A stretch of 64,000 bases of DNA from Sideroxydans sp. (GTDB lineage Bacteria > Pseudomonadota > Gammaproteobacteria > Burkholderiales > Gallionellaceae). Of the stretch, positions 51,138 to 60,283 are shown one piece after another. Location: NCBI GenBank assembly GCA_024636935.1, contig JAGXGC010000019.1, forward strand, positions 147,773-211,772, read 5' to 3'. A program made the translations under genes and the position numbers. Positions within the stretch are counted from its first letter, which is position 1; the number at the start of each line of letters is the position of its first letter. A model generated the notes under the pieces. It saw only the letters and a program-made list of their open reading frames with translations. It ran no database searches and was not told the DNA's origin.

Positions 51138-51191
51138 CACCTGAAATTTAGACGATTCTCCATCCGTAGCTGGACCCAACAGGGAGGCTTT

Positions 51192-52367
51192 ATGGCATTG
51201 GTAAACCCGCATGGCGGGAAAGATCTGAAACCACTATTACTAGTTGGCGAAGATCTGATTGCAGAGTTGAATCGGGCACGCAGTTACCCTCAAGTAACAG
51301 TGAGTTCTCGCGAAAAAGGCGATCTCATCATGCTCGGCATCGGCGGTTTCACACCGCTCGACGGATTCATGAGCCACGCAGATTGGCAAGGCGTATGCGA
51401 TGGCATGACGCTCACCAACGGCCTGTTCTGGCCCATTCCCATTACCCTCTCCACCGATAAGTCAGCAGCTGAAGCCATCCCCACCGGCAGCGACATCGCG
51501 CTGGTCGACCCTGATGACGGCAGCATCCTCGCCACCATGAAGGTGACCGAGAAATACACCATCGACAAAGCCCACGAATGCGCCACCGTATTCGGCACCA
51601 CCGACCTTGAACACCCTGGTGTGAAGATGGTGATGGAACAAGGTGATGTAAATCTGGCTGGTACTGTGAAGGTCTTGTCGCAAGGCGGCTTCCCACAAAA
51701 ATACGGCGCGCTGTTCATGACACCGAAAGAGACACGTGCCCTGTTCACCGAGATGGGCTGGAGCAAGGTCGCCGCGTTCCAGACGCGCAACCCCATGCAC
51801 CGCTCGCATGAATATCTGGCCAAGATCGCCATCGAAGTATGCGACGGCGTAATGATCCATTCCCTGCTCGGCAATCTCAAGCCGGGTGACATCCCGGCCG
51901 AGGTGCGCACCCATGCCATCATCGCGCTGACTCAGAATTACTTCGTGGCCAAGACCGTCGTGCAAGCTGGCTACCCGTTGGACATGCGCTACGCCGGCCC
52001 GCGTGAAGCCTTGCTGCATGCGCTGTTCCGCCAGAACTACGGCTGCTCGCATCTCATCGTCGGTCGCGACCATGCCGGTGTCGGTAAATATTACGGCCCG
52101 TTCGATGCGCACCACATCTTCGACACCATCCCCAAGAACGCATTGGAGACCCAGGCACTGAAGATCGACATCTCTTTCTGGTGCTACAAGTGCGGCGGCA
52201 TGGCCTCAGGCCGGACCTGCCCCCACTCAGATGACGACCGCCTGCAAGTCTCCGGCACCCAATTGCGCAAGATGCTTTCCGATGGAGAAGATGTCCCCGC
52301 AGAATTCAGCCGTCCTGAAGTGGTGGAGATATTGCGCAAGTATTACGCAGGATTGAATAGCGGGTAA
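51192..52367 (+). CDS. sat: Dissimilatory ATP sulfurylase
   Basis: A 391-aa enzyme that, in sulfur oxidisers, converts APS and pyrophosphate to ATP and sulfate, giving substrate-level ATP. The active-site motif [11 protein letters not shown] and the later [17 protein letters not shown] are complete, and a zinc-type cluster [15 protein letters not shown] is near the C-terminus. The ATG at [10 protein letters not shown] has AGGGAGG upstream; the track ORF adds 78 untranslated codons. First gene of sat-aprM-aprB-aprA. Confidence 0.96.
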   Translation: MALVNPHGGKDLKPLLLVGEDLIAELNRARSYPQVTVSSREKGDLIMLGIGGFTPLDGFMSHADWQGVCDGMTLTNGLFWPIPITLSTDKSAAEAIPTGSDIALVDPDDGSILATMKVTEKYTIDKAHECATVFGTTDLEHPGVKMVMEQGDVNLAGTVKVLSQGGFPQKYGALFMTPKETRALFTEMGWSKVAAFQTRNPMHRSHEYLAKIAIEVCDGVMIHSLLGNLKPGDIPAEVRTHAIIALTQNYFVAKTVVQAGYPLDMRYAGPREALLHALFRQNYGCSHLIVGRDHAGVGKYYGPFDAHHIFDTIPKNALETQALKIDISFWCYKCGGMASGRTCPHSDDDRLQVSGTQLRKMLSDGEDVPAEFSRPEVVEILRKYYAGLNSG

Positions 52368-52450
52368 CAGAAGTGGCATTCGACGCGCAAGAAGAACAAC
52401 TCTTTTTGTTCTGACAGATTTGAAAAGTAATAATTATTAAGGAGAACCTG

Positions 52451-53287
52451 ATGTTGACGAGCAACCTCTTTGCCGCACTTTCAGAAGTCATATCCCCCGC
52501 GATGATGCAGGGATATATCGTTCTTATGGTCCTGCTGGTCATGGGCGGGACGATACTGGACATGATGCACAAGAAAAGTGCGAAGTACTTTTTCGAGAAT
52601 GCAAAAAAAGCCCAGAAGAACGCCAAACGCACAGTAAGCGGTGGAGAAAAAGCAGCGATCGCCGCTTCCGTGCTGGTGAACGAAGTATTGACCTCCGGCG
52701 AGTTCAGCAATCCGCGACGCCGCATGTCCCACCTGCTGACCATGTACGGTTTCATCATCTTCGCCGCGACCACCGCGATCATGATCTTTGGCTATACCGC
52801 GCCCGGCACAGTCACCCCTGACATCCTGCCTCAACTCTGGCATCTCGGCGCACTGATGCTGGCTGTAGGCGGATACTGGTTCTGGTTCTTCATCCGCGTC
52901 GATGTGGCTGCTGAAGGTCTTTCATGCTTCCGCTTCGAGCGCTCAGACTTGTTCATTGTCTCGCTGCTTGCCACCTCGACCTTCGCTTTGATCTGGTCGT
53001 TCACCGGCGGCGGATTGGGCATCCCCTTCGCCTTGTTCATCTTGTCCAGCACCGTTCTGTTTGGCGGCGTCTACTGGTCCAAGTTCGCTCACATGTTCTT
53101 CAAGCCTGCTGCGGCTCACCAGAAGAAGATCACCGTTGCCGACGGTTCTCGCGAGAACCTGCCGCCTGACTATGACCTGACCGATCCTGAAGTACAACGC
53201 AAGTTCCCGGACATCCCGACGTATATGGGCAAGAACCCGCCCAACATGGGGCTCTGTATCAAGGCTGAAAGACCGAACCACTACTAA
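52451..53287 (+). CDS. aprM: Adenylylsulfate reductase membrane anchor AprM
   Basis: A 278-aa membrane protein with about five helices and histidines at helix ends (RMSHLLTMYGF, LWHLGALML, KFAHMFFKP) as in QmoC/NarI-like haem b proteins. In sulfur oxidisers without QmoABC a membrane protein encoded next to aprBA is thought to carry electrons from AprBA to the quinone pool; this gene stands 41 bp before aprB. Haem binding is inferred. Confidence 0.85.
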   Translation: MLTSNLFAALSEVISPAMMQGYIVLMVLLVMGGTILDMMHKKSAKYFFENAKKAQKNAKRTVSGGEKAAIAASVLVNEVLTSGEFSNPRRRMSHLLTMYGFIIFAATTAIMIFGYTAPGTVTPDILPQLWHLGALMLAVGGYWFWFFIRVDVAAEGLSCFRFERSDLFIVSLLATSTFALIWSFTGGGLGIPFALFILSSTVLFGGVYWSKFAHMFFKPAAAHQKKITVADGSRENLPPDYDLTDPEVQRKFPDIPTYMGKNPPNMGLCIKAERPNHY

Positions 53288-53328
53288 AGCCAACCAGACG
53301 ATTATCAATAGGAATAGAGGAATCAATT

Positions 53329-53811
53329 ATGCCAACCTTTGTATATATGACTCGCTGTGATGGTTGTGGAGAATGCGTCGACATCTGCCCATCAGACATC
53401 ATGCACATCGACAAGAAGCTGCGTCGTGCCTACAACATCGAACCAAACATGTGCTGGGAGTGCTACTCCTGCGTGAAAGCCTGCCCACACCAAGCCATTG
53501 ACGTACGCGGTTATGCCGACTTCGCCCCGCTGGGTCACTCGGTACGCGTGATCCGTGATGAAGAGAAAGGCACGATCGCCTGGCGCATCAAGTTCCGCAA
53601 CGGCAAGAAAGACATGGAGCTGCTGGCACCTATCACCACCAAGCCCTGGGGCTCGGCTACACCGGACCTAGCCAAGGTGCCTGCGCCAAGCAAGGAGATG
53701 CGCGACAGCCAACTATTGTTCAACGAGCCAAAATACATCCGCATGGATGAAGGTGGTTTGCACACACTGGAATCTAATGGCCTAGAAATCAAAGAGGGAG
53801 TGCAATACTGA
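53329..53811 (+). CDS. aprB: Adenylylsulfate reductase beta subunit
   Basis: A 160-aa ferredoxin-like subunit with two [4Fe-4S] clusters: CDGCGECVDICPSDIM (about residues 10-25) and CWECYSCVKACPHQAID (about 44-60). The C-terminal extension that wraps around AprA is present (PKYIRMDEGGLHTLES). Its stop overlaps the aprA ATG by one base, so translation is coupled. Confidence 0.97.
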   Translation: MPTFVYMTRCDGCGECVDICPSDIMHIDKKLRRAYNIEPNMCWECYSCVKACPHQAIDVRGYADFAPLGHSVRVIRDEEKGTIAWRIKFRNGKKDMELLAPITTKPWGSATPDLAKVPAPSKEMRDSQLLFNEPKYIRMDEGGLHTLESNGLEIKEGVQY

Positions 53812-55703
53812 TGAGCTACCAGACAATCATTGAAGACGATATCGACATTCTGGTTGCAGGTGCGGGCCTTGGTGGCACCGGTGCGGCTTTTGAAGCAAGG
53901 TATTGGGGCCAGAACAAAAAGATCGTCGTCGCCGAAAAAGCAAACATCATGCGTTCCGGTGCAGTCGCTCAGGGCCTGTATGCGATCAACTGCTACATGG
54001 GCACTCGCTTCGGCGAGAACAATCCTGAAGACCATGTGCGCTATGCGCGTATCGACCTGATGGGCATGGTGCGTGAAGACCTCGCGTTCGACATGGCGCG
54101 TCACGTCGACTCCACCGTGCACAACTTCGAGGAATGGGGCCTGCCCATCATGCGCGACGAGAAGAAGGGTTCGTTCCTGCGTGAAGGCCGTTGGCAGATC
54201 ATGATCCACGGTGAGTCATACAAGCCTATCGTTGCCGAGGCGGCCAAGAAGTCAGCCGACAAGGTATTCAACCGCATCTGCCTGACCCATCTACTGATGG
54301 ATGAAGCCAAAGAGAACCGTGTCGCCGGTGCTGTCGGCTTCAATGTGCGCACGGGCAACTACCACGTGTTCAAGTCCAAGACTGTCATCTGTGGTGCCGG
54401 TGGCGCTTCCAACATCTTCAAGCCGCGCTCTGTCGGCGAAGGTGCCGGTCGTGTCTGGTATGCACCGTGGTCTTCGGGCTCTGCCTATGGTCTGATGATC
54501 GAAGCTGGAGCGAAGATGACCCAGATGGAGAACCGTATCGTGCTGGCGCGCTTCAAGGACGGTTACGGTCCTGTCGGCGCCTACTTCTTGCACCTCAAGA
54601 CCTACACCCAGAATGCCTATGGTGAAGAGTACGAGTCCAAGTGGTTCCCGGACTTGCAGAAGATGGTCGGCAAGGAATATCTGGATCCGGAAGTCTCGCA
54701 CCGTACGCACCGCCCTATTCCGACCTGTCTGCGTAACCACGCGATCATCAACGAGGTGAATGCCGGTCGTGGCCCGATCCACATGGTGACCATGGAAGCC
54801 TTCCAAGATCCTCATCTGGAAGAGATCGGTTGGCACAACTTCCTCGGCATGACCGTGGGTCAGGCGGTACTTTGGGCAGCGACTGACGTCGATCCGAAAT
54901 ACGAGAACCCCGAGCTGACTACCTCTGAGCCTTACGTCATGGGTTCTCACGCAACGGGTTGCGGTGCATGGTGTTCGGGTCCGGAAGATCTCTCTCCGCC
55001 TGAGTACTACTGGGGATATAACCGTATGACGACTATCGAAGGTCTGTTCGGCGCAGGTGACGCGGTAGGCGGTACACCGCACGCCTTCTCATCAGGCTCG
55101 TTCACCGAAGGGCGTCTGGCTGCCAAGGCTGCTTGCAAATACATCGACGATGGCAAGGCAGAAGGCATTCGTGTCTCTCAAGCGCAGATCGATCGTCGTA
55201 AGGAACAGATCTTCAAGCCGCTGGAAACACATCGTGTTTATAGCAACGAAGTGGTTGCCGGAACCGTCAATCCGAACTTCATCAATCCAAGACAAGGTCT
55301 TGATCGTTTGCAGAAACTGATGGATGAGTATTGCGGTGGTTTTGGTGTGAACTACATGACCAACGACAAACTCCTCAACATCGGTCTGAAAAAGATGTCC
55401 ATCTTGGGTGAGGATCTGGAAAAAGTCGCCGCTTCCGATATCCACGAGCTGCTGCGTGCATGGGAACTGAAGCATCGTTTCCTCGCTTCCGAGAGTGTGT
55501 TCCAGCATACGCTGTTCCGTGATGAGACGCGTTGGCCGGGTTACTACTACCGCGGTGATAAGATGAAGCTAGATGATGAGAACTGGCACGTACTGACAGT
55601 GTCTCGTCGCGATCCAAAGACCGGTGAGTACACGATGGAAAAAGCACCGCTCTACCACTTGGTTGGCGATGTTGAGAAAGCACCGCCGGAAGGTCACCAC
55701 TAG
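53811..55703 (+). CDS. aprA: Adenylylsulfate reductase alpha subunit
   Basis: A 630-aa FAD subunit related to succinate dehydrogenase. In this direction it oxidises sulfite with AMP to APS. The FAD motif VAGAGLGGTGAAFEARYWG is at about residues 15-33; SGAVAQGLYAINCYMG and the active-site region FGENNPEDHVRYARIDLMGM follow. Full length, ending near a strong terminator 80 bp downstream. Confidence 0.98.
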   Translation: MSYQTIIEDDIDILVAGAGLGGTGAAFEARYWGQNKKIVVAEKANIMRSGAVAQGLYAINCYMGTRFGENNPEDHVRYARIDLMGMVREDLAFDMARHVDSTVHNFEEWGLPIMRDEKKGSFLREGRWQIMIHGESYKPIVAEAAKKSADKVFNRICLTHLLMDEAKENRVAGAVGFNVRTGNYHVFKSKTVICGAGGASNIFKPRSVGEGAGRVWYAPWSSGSAYGLMIEAGAKMTQMENRIVLARFKDGYGPVGAYFLHLKTYTQNAYGEEYESKWFPDLQKMVGKEYLDPEVSHRTHRPIPTCLRNHAIINEVNAGRGPIHMVTMEAFQDPHLEEIGWHNFLGMTVGQAVLWAATDVDPKYENPELTTSEPYVMGSHATGCGAWCSGPEDLSPPEYYWGYNRMTTIEGLFGAGDAVGGTPHAFSSGSFTEGRLAAKAACKYIDDGKAEGIRVSQAQIDRRKEQIFKPLETHRVYSNEVVAGTVNPNFINPRQGLDRLQKLMDEYCGGFGVNYMTNDKLLNIGLKKMSILGEDLEKVAASDIHELLRAWELKHRFLASESVFQHTLFRDETRWPGYYYRGDKMKLDDENWHVLTVSRRDPKTGEYTMEKAPLYHLVGDVEKAPPEGHH

Positions 55704-55783
55704 GCGATTGCAGGCTTGATTTCCGGTTTTTGTAAAATCAGGCTTACGCAAATATATTTGCGATGACTTGGTAGTACATTAAT

Positions 55784-55820
55784 AAGAGGACCGGCATATT
55801 CCATGTTGGTCCTCTTTTTA
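55784..55820 (+). terminator. Rho-independent terminator of the sat-apr operon
   Basis: AAGAGGACC and GGTCCTCTT form a nine-bp stem with a 15-base loop, followed by TTTA and more T-rich sequence. It separates aprA from the next small gene. Confidence 0.88.
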
Positions 55821-55848
55821 TCTCTTTCGCAAAAATGGAGTTGGGTTG

Positions 55849-56199
55849 ATGAATATCATTGATAAGACAGATGAAGAAATATTGGAGATCGCACATCCAA
55901 TGTGGGCGGATCTGGTGAAATACTCGAATGAAGGCAACTACGGTGCTTTCACTCGCAATTTTTCGAGTACTTTTATTGCGGGTGCAAATGAAGTTGAAAT
56001 GGGTAAGCAGTTTGCTCGAAGCGAACTGGCAAAGAACCTGACAGCTGACTATGAGTATCTTGGCATCATAAGACGCGGCGAATATGTCACCGTGCTATAC
56101 AAACAGAGAAGCTCGAAGAAATCTGGCGAATGGCTGGGAAGACTGGTGCTGGGCTATGAGAAGGACAAAGTGAAGATATTTGGTGCCACGCTGTTTTAA
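55849..56199 (+). CDS. Unknown protein, 116 aa, possibly NTF2-like
   Basis: Not recognised with certainty. A soluble acidic protein without signal or membrane segment; the pattern of an N-terminal helix (ILEIAHPMWADLVKYSNEGNYGAFTRNFS) followed by strands ending VLYKQRS...LGRLVLGYEKDKVKIFGATLF resembles small cone-shaped NTF2/SnoaL-like folds. It begins with an ATG after GGAG; a TTG one codon earlier starts the track ORF. It is 15 bp before the slyD-like gene, so the two are probably cotranscribed downstream of the apr terminator. Confidence 0.65.
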   Translation: MNIIDKTDEEILEIAHPMWADLVKYSNEGNYGAFTRNFSSTFIAGANEVEMGKQFARSELAKNLTADYEYLGIIRRGEYVTVLYKQRSSKKSGEWLGRLVLGYEKDKVKIFGATLF

Positions 56200-56214
56200 A
56201 AAGGTCGATTAGCG

Positions 56215-56724
56215 ATGTCAGATACGATTGAAGACGGAAGGTTCGTTGAACTGAATTACAAGGTCATCGATAACAAGACCGGCGATGTACTGGTCACGGT
56301 GGAGTATCCGCTGGGTTATGTGCATGGCGTGAATGATGTGATGTCTGAAGATGTGACCAAAGACCTATATGGTAAAAAAGTCGGCGACATCATCGAAGTG
56401 GAGATCGACACGAAGCAGCTATACGGCGAGAGAGATGAGTCACTGGTATTCACCGATCGCATAGAGAACGTCCCGGAAGAATATCGGGAGATCGGCATGA
56501 CCATCACCATGGAAAATGAAAAAGGTGAGCCCAAGAACTTCATCGTCACCCGATTCGATGACAAGACATTGACTGTCGACGGCAATAACCCGCTCTGCGG
56601 CAGAGAGGTCACCTTCATGCTGGAAGTCTTATCCATACGCGAAGCCAGCGAGGAAGAGATCGAGCTTGGCGGCGCGGTCGGCGCCGATCCTGATCTGAAC
56701 GAGATACTCGAACGGGCACAATGA
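56215..56724 (+). CDS. SlyD-like FKBP-type peptidyl-prolyl isomerase
   Basis: A 169-aa cytoplasmic FKBP with an inserted chaperone (IF) domain. The start VELNYKVIDNKTGDVL and the end NNPLCGREVTFMLEVLSIREAS match SlyD (compare DGNHPLAGK), while the metal-binding His-rich tail of E. coli SlyD is missing and replaced by a short acidic tail. Such proteins assist folding and metal-centre assembly, which suits a neighbourhood of iron-sulfur and molybdenum enzymes; that link is an inference. Its stop overlaps the TPR gene start by 4 bp. Confidence 0.88.
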   Translation: MSDTIEDGRFVELNYKVIDNKTGDVLVTVEYPLGYVHGVNDVMSEDVTKDLYGKKVGDIIEVEIDTKQLYGERDESLVFTDRIENVPEEYREIGMTITMENEKGEPKNFIVTRFDDKTLTVDGNNPLCGREVTFMLEVLSIREASEEEIELGGAVGADPDLNEILERAQ

Positions 56725-57761
56725 AGCTCTCGACCAATTACATCATCTATCCCGAGAACAAGGCACTGGAACGCGCCATTGCGAATTCACTGGGGTTGTT
56801 GAGTGAAGAAGTGGCCGCAGCGGCCATGCCGGATAGACAAGTCGCCGTCGCGGATAACTTTCGTTACACACGCGGAAATTATGAGCAGCACCGTTTCAGT
56901 TCCAGGATATTTGAAAGTTTGCGCGAGGCGCTTGAGGCATCGCTGAATGACACCCCTGCTTCCGAGGCAGGTCGAGACCGGGCTGAGACACAAAACAAAC
57001 TCGGCAACATCCTTGCCGCAATGGGACAGCAGCGCAGGGATGCTGCATTGTTTGAAAAGGCCATTCAGTGTTTTGGTAATGCCTTGGAGGAATTCAAACA
57101 GGAAGATTCGCCATTGGAATGGGCTGCCACGCAATACAACCTCGGTACAGCCAATCAGGCATTGGGCCGCTTGCTTGAGACAACCAATCCCCTAAAGATC
57201 GCGGTAGATGCCTATACCGATGCCTTGCTGGTTTGGACGCGCGCTGAGTATCCGGAAGACTGGATGAATGCCATGCATCAACTGGGAGCGACTTTACATA
57301 CCTACGGCAAACTCCTTAAAGGTAACCGTCAACTTCAAAAGTCCGTGGTCGCCTATAAGAATGCGCTGGCCGCACTCGACGCCGATGACTACGCATTAGA
57401 ACTGACTGCCACCCATAACAATCGGGCTGTCGTTTTGCATCATCTTGGTGAGTCGGAAGAGAATTCTGATCGCTTAAAAGAAGCGGTCAATTCATACGAA
57501 AAAGCTTTGACAGTCAGTATGGAGCAGCAGTTACCCATCCATGTGTCAGTCATCTGTCGCGTGAACAAAGCGACCGCACAGAACGTACTGGCTCAAATGA
57601 CCAACGATGCTGCACTCGCAGAAGAGATCGCGGATGAATTCGAAGTGATCACGGAATGCTTCCCTCACGCACTACAGCCGCTCTGTTTGAAGCATTGCCA
57701 AGAACAACTGAAACTGGCGCAGTCGCAACTCACCGCGCTTAGCAGCCAGAGCGAGGTGTGA
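56721..57761 (+). CDS. TPR-repeat protein, 346 aa
   Basis: At least four extended tetratricopeptide-like units of about 50 residues between residues 75 and 290 (for example WAATQYNLGTANQALGRLLE, WMNAMHQLGATLHTYGKLL). No signal peptide or catalytic domain. The first 70 residues are unlike TPR and not recognised. Four-base overlap with the SlyD-like gene argues for a joint role as a folding or assembly factor. Confidence 0.75.
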   Translation: MKLSTNYIIYPENKALERAIANSLGLLSEEVAAAAMPDRQVAVADNFRYTRGNYEQHRFSSRIFESLREALEASLNDTPASEAGRDRAETQNKLGNILAAMGQQRRDAALFEKAIQCFGNALEEFKQEDSPLEWAATQYNLGTANQALGRLLETTNPLKIAVDAYTDALLVWTRAEYPEDWMNAMHQLGATLHTYGKLLKGNRQLQKSVVAYKNALAALDADDYALELTATHNNRAVVLHHLGESEENSDRLKEAVNSYEKALTVSMEQQLPIHVSVICRVNKATAQNVLAQMTNDAALAEEIADEFEVITECFPHALQPLCLKHCQEQLKLAQSQLTALSSQSEV

Positions 57762-57769
57762 AGGATGAA

Positions 57770-58186
57770 TCAAACCCGCTCGGAAAGTTTGTTTTCTACC
57801 TCAAGAAATGAACCCGTATCCGCAAGGAAACGGATCGTTCGGGCGCCGAATCCGACTTCCGGACTTGATTCACCTTTATCAACAGATAAGGTCAACGCTA
57901 CGCCCAATCTTGGAGATAGATTGTGGCTTTTACAGACTTCAACGATCTTTTCTTTAATGGGTTCCAGTTGCTTGACGAGACTGTCTGACAACGCGAATAC
58001 GTCCACCTCTCCAACAAGGGTCTCCGTGGATAACTCCCAAGAGCTGATGACGGGTTTATCCAAACCGCTGTATGCACCCGCAGCATTGACCGAGGTGGCT
58101 TCTATCCCAAGAATACGAGTGATGTCGTCGGGGTTGAAATGGTAACCAAGCAATGCAAAGTAAGCCCGTCCTTTATTCGATGCCAC
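57770..58186 (-). CDS. DUF4279-type hypothetical protein
   Basis: I choose a GTG start (VASNKGRAYFALLG, 138 aa) because GAGGA lies seven bases upstream; the 179-aa track form would run antisense through the start of the HIT gene. YFALLGYHFNPDDITRILGIEATS and the spaced SSWELST fit the DUF4279 family, small soluble proteins with no proven function and sometimes found as immunity-like proteins. Divergent from the HIT gene, convergent with the TPR gene. Confidence 0.7.
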   Translation of the reverse strand: MASNKGRAYFALLGYHFNPDDITRILGIEATSVNAAGAYSGLDKPVISSWELSTETLVGEVDVFALSDSLVKQLEPIKEKIVEVCKSHNLSPRLGVALTLSVDKGESSPEVGFGARTIRFLADTGSFLEVENKLSERV

Positions 58187-58247
58187 GATGTTTTCCTCGT
58201 CGATGATTTTCTTCGTCCGAGTATAACTTACAGAACGAGGTGCGCTG

Positions 58248-58664
58248 TTGCCGACTGAAGCCACACAAGAAAAGAAACGAGATCCCAACGACCCCTGCCT
58301 ATTCTGCAAGGATCCACGCGGGGTATCGATACTGCATGAACTTGCTTTCAGCGCGCGTGACTCCTACCCAACGAGTCCGGGACACACGCTGGTCATCCCG
58401 CGCCGGCATGTCGCCAGCTTCTTCGAGCTGACAGCGGAAGAAGTGGCTACCTGCATGCACCTCATTCAAGAAGAAAAGAAACTCATAGATAAGGAATTCA
58501 GTCCGGACGGCTACAACATCGGCGTCAATGTCGGATCTGCAGCCGGGCAAAGCATCTTGCATGTGCATATACACATCATCCCCCGCTACAAAGGGGACGT
58601 TGAAAACCCACAGGGCGGCGTGCGGCATGTGATACCCCAGAAAGCACATTACACGCGCAAATAG
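58248..58664 (+). CDS. HIT-family nucleotide hydrolase
   Basis: A 138-aa histidine-triad protein. The catalytic motif HVHIHIIPR (HxHxHxx) is at about residues 104-112, and CLFCKDP near the N-terminus is half of a zinc site. Family members cleave phosphoramidates or dinucleoside polyphosphates. No ATG is available in frame; the TTG start has GAGG seven bases upstream. Confidence 0.9.
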   Translation: MPTEATQEKKRDPNDPCLFCKDPRGVSILHELAFSARDSYPTSPGHTLVIPRRHVASFFELTAEEVATCMHLIQEEKKLIDKEFSPDGYNIGVNVGSAAGQSILHVHIHIIPRYKGDVENPQGGVRHVIPQKAHYTRK

Positions 58665-58751
58665 ACAGTTTAACGGCCAGTCGGGAGGGGCTTACTACGA
58701 TATACCTCCCCTTTCGAGCAACAGTTTTATACAACCAAAGGAGATAGGATC

Positions 58752-58922
58752 ATGAGTGAAGAAAAGAAGCCTTTTTGCCGCCCCAAGATTCCAGATGGCC
58801 ACGCATTCCGCGTAACGACCCGTCAGAAAGAGATCGTACCGGGGCAGTTCTTTGTAGGCTATGAAACCACCTGGGAACCACAACAGAAAGTAGTGCCTTA
58901 CACCACTCCCAAGAGGCCATAA
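58752..58922 (+). CDS. Small basic protein, 56 aa (below ORF-track cutoff)
   Basis: MSEEKKPFCRPKIPDGHAFR... through ...YTTPKRP, 56 codons then TAA, with AAAGGAG eight bases upstream and a hairpin after the stop. No known motif. The well-placed ribosome-binding site and the terminator make it a believable gene; function unknown. Confidence 0.6.
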   Translation: MSEEKKPFCRPKIPDGHAFRVTTRQKEIVPGQFFVGYETTWEPQQKVVPYTTPKRP

Positions 58923-58942
58923 ATTAATCAGAAATAAAAATT

Positions 58943-58972
58943 AGCCGCGCGAGCCAGAACGGTCGCGCGGCT
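58943..58972. terminator. Strong hairpin after the 56-aa gene
   Basis: AGCCGCGCGA and TCGCGCGGCT form a perfect ten-bp stem with a ten-base loop. The T tract (AATTTTTATTT) is on the minus-strand side, while only TTCT follows on the plus strand, so it would work best for minus-strand transcripts or as a bidirectional stop. Confidence 0.65.
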
Positions 58973-59064
58973 TCTAGTTGTCAGATTTATTAAGTGATGC
59001 GCACTTTTTTATTGCTACCGCCATCAGTTTCGATTCGATACTCACGACATGACCGCCAAGAACA

Positions 59065-59167
59065 GCAATGGCAGTCAGTACAAATTGGGCGGACTACCTC
59101 GCACTCCGTTAAGATAGTACCCGTAGCGAATCCCCGTCTCAAATTGAAAGGTTGCAATGGCAGTCAG
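59065..59167 (+). repeat. Exact 14-bp direct repeat around a start codon
   Basis: GCAATGGCAGTCAG occurs at 59065-59078 and again at 59154-59167, where it contains the start of the 127-aa gene. The upstream copy opens a 14-codon reading frame (MAVSTNWADYLALR) that ends before the gene. Confidence 0.7.
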
Positions 59168-59540
59168 AAATGCACCTGAAGAATCGCGTGAGGTCACCCT
59201 GCGCCGCTGGAGCGTGATGGAGATCACCACCAAGAAAGGCACATCCAGCCGCCATGTACATGGACACGACGTCACCAACAACTTCGCCCGCACCTCCAGC
59301 GCCATCAGTGAATTCGACGCCCATAACATGACCGTCAGCACCCGCAGCGGCAGGCTCTATAAACTCGTCGGTCTGCCCGGCAACTACCCCGCCGGTAAAC
59401 CCGCATGGGATGCCTGGTGCAGCAGTAACAATATCGGCGCACAAGTTGACGTCACCGACGATTACCTAAACATCGATAAACTCGCCACCCTTGGCTTCGA
59501 CCGCCTTACGCGCGCAGCAATGCGTGAGGGAAATTCCTGA
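59157..59540 (+). CDS. Unknown protein, 127 aa
   Basis: Not recognised. A soluble, basic protein with strand-like segments (VTLRRWSVMEITTKKGTSSRHVHGHDV) and the histidine-rich RHVHGHDVTNN at about residues 32-42, then a helical C-terminus. It has no signal peptide. The gene is preceded by AAAGG and flanked by sequence without other genes. Codon use looks ordinary. Confidence 0.5.
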   Translation: MAVRNAPEESREVTLRRWSVMEITTKKGTSSRHVHGHDVTNNFARTSSAISEFDAHNMTVSTRSGRLYKLVGLPGNYPAGKPAWDAWCSSNNIGAQVDVTDDYLNIDKLATLGFDRLTRAAMREGNS

Positions 59541-59714
59541 GGGCCGCAAACGGCCATACATTAAGATTGGTGAAGCAGCTTGAGCGGCTGCATCTCGGCC
59601 ATAGCAGACGCTGATGGATCGCTGAAAAGGGAGTCTTTTAGTTCTAGGGGGATGACCGCTACTCGCTCAACAGCGGCCGTTCAAAACTACGAGTTCGCTG
59701 GTGATCGACAGTCT

Positions 59715-59738
59715 CTTGCTAACCCATAGCGGTCATAA
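59715..59738. repeat. Fragment related to the tail of the ~100-bp dispersed repeat
   Basis: CTAACCCATAGCGGTCATA resembles the end of the copy at 63777-63878. The 207-bp gap 59541-59747 holds no gene, only this fragment and GC-rich short palindromes. Confidence 0.5.
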
Positions 59739-59747
59739 GACTTAGCC

Positions 59748-60119
59748 TTAATTACCGTTAGTGTTTAAGAAATTTTTCAATTCCCTTGTGCGTTCAAGAG
59801 TCAGATAAACTTTGTGATTTGTAGCTATGAGTCCTCCAAGAGAGCCACTTTCACCAGAGTTTTGGTATGCGAGCGCCGTATCAGCATCGCGGAATTGAAT
59901 CCACGCACGTTGAGCCTCTTTTAGCTTTGCTTTGCCATCTTGATTCATTTTTGCCAATAACGCTCTGTATGCCTCGTTAAGCGTTTTATCAGCATTGTCG
60001 AACTTTTCTACAGCGCACCCCATATCCTCATGGCGTGCATCAGGTTTCTTGCAATCACCTTCGGCCCATGCAAATGAAGGCAGAGTAATGAGGAAAACCA
60101 AGGTAATCAAAAGGCGCAT
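59748..60119 (-). CDS. LprI-like (DUF1311) periplasmic protein
   Basis: A 123-aa secreted protein: signal peptide MRLLITLVFLITLPSFAWA, then a helical DUF1311/LprI-N domain with the cysteine pair CKKPDARHEDMGCA and the block LNEAYRALLAKMNQDGKAKLKEAQRAWIQFRDADTA. One family member, mycobacterial LprI, inhibits lysozyme; most have no known role. I choose the ATG with GGGAG eight bases upstream; the track ORF is extended through repeat sequence. Confidence 0.85.
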   Translation of the reverse strand: MRLLITLVFLITLPSFAWAEGDCKKPDARHEDMGCAVEKFDNADKTLNEAYRALLAKMNQDGKAKLKEAQRAWIQFRDADTALAYQNSGESGSLGGLIATNHKVYLTLERTRELKNFLNTNGN

Positions 60120-60181
60120 TAGCAGGCTCCCTTTCATACATTTATAAGGCCATCTTGAATGACCGTTGTTGGCCGATCCAA

Positions 60182-60283
60182 GTCCTGAGAATATCTTACC
60201 TTCGAGCGTCCGCTCCCAAGTGAATTTCAGACATCCGTTTTTCATTTAGACACCAGACCCTGGTTAACCAAAATCGGTCATTA
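60182..60283. repeat. ~100-bp dispersed repeat, copy A
   Basis: Begins GTCCTGAGAATATCTTACC and is about 90 percent identical by eye to copy B at 63777-63878, in the same orientation 3.6 kb away. It lies between the LprI-like gene and the next secreted protein gene and runs into the latter's 3' end. Confidence 0.85.
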
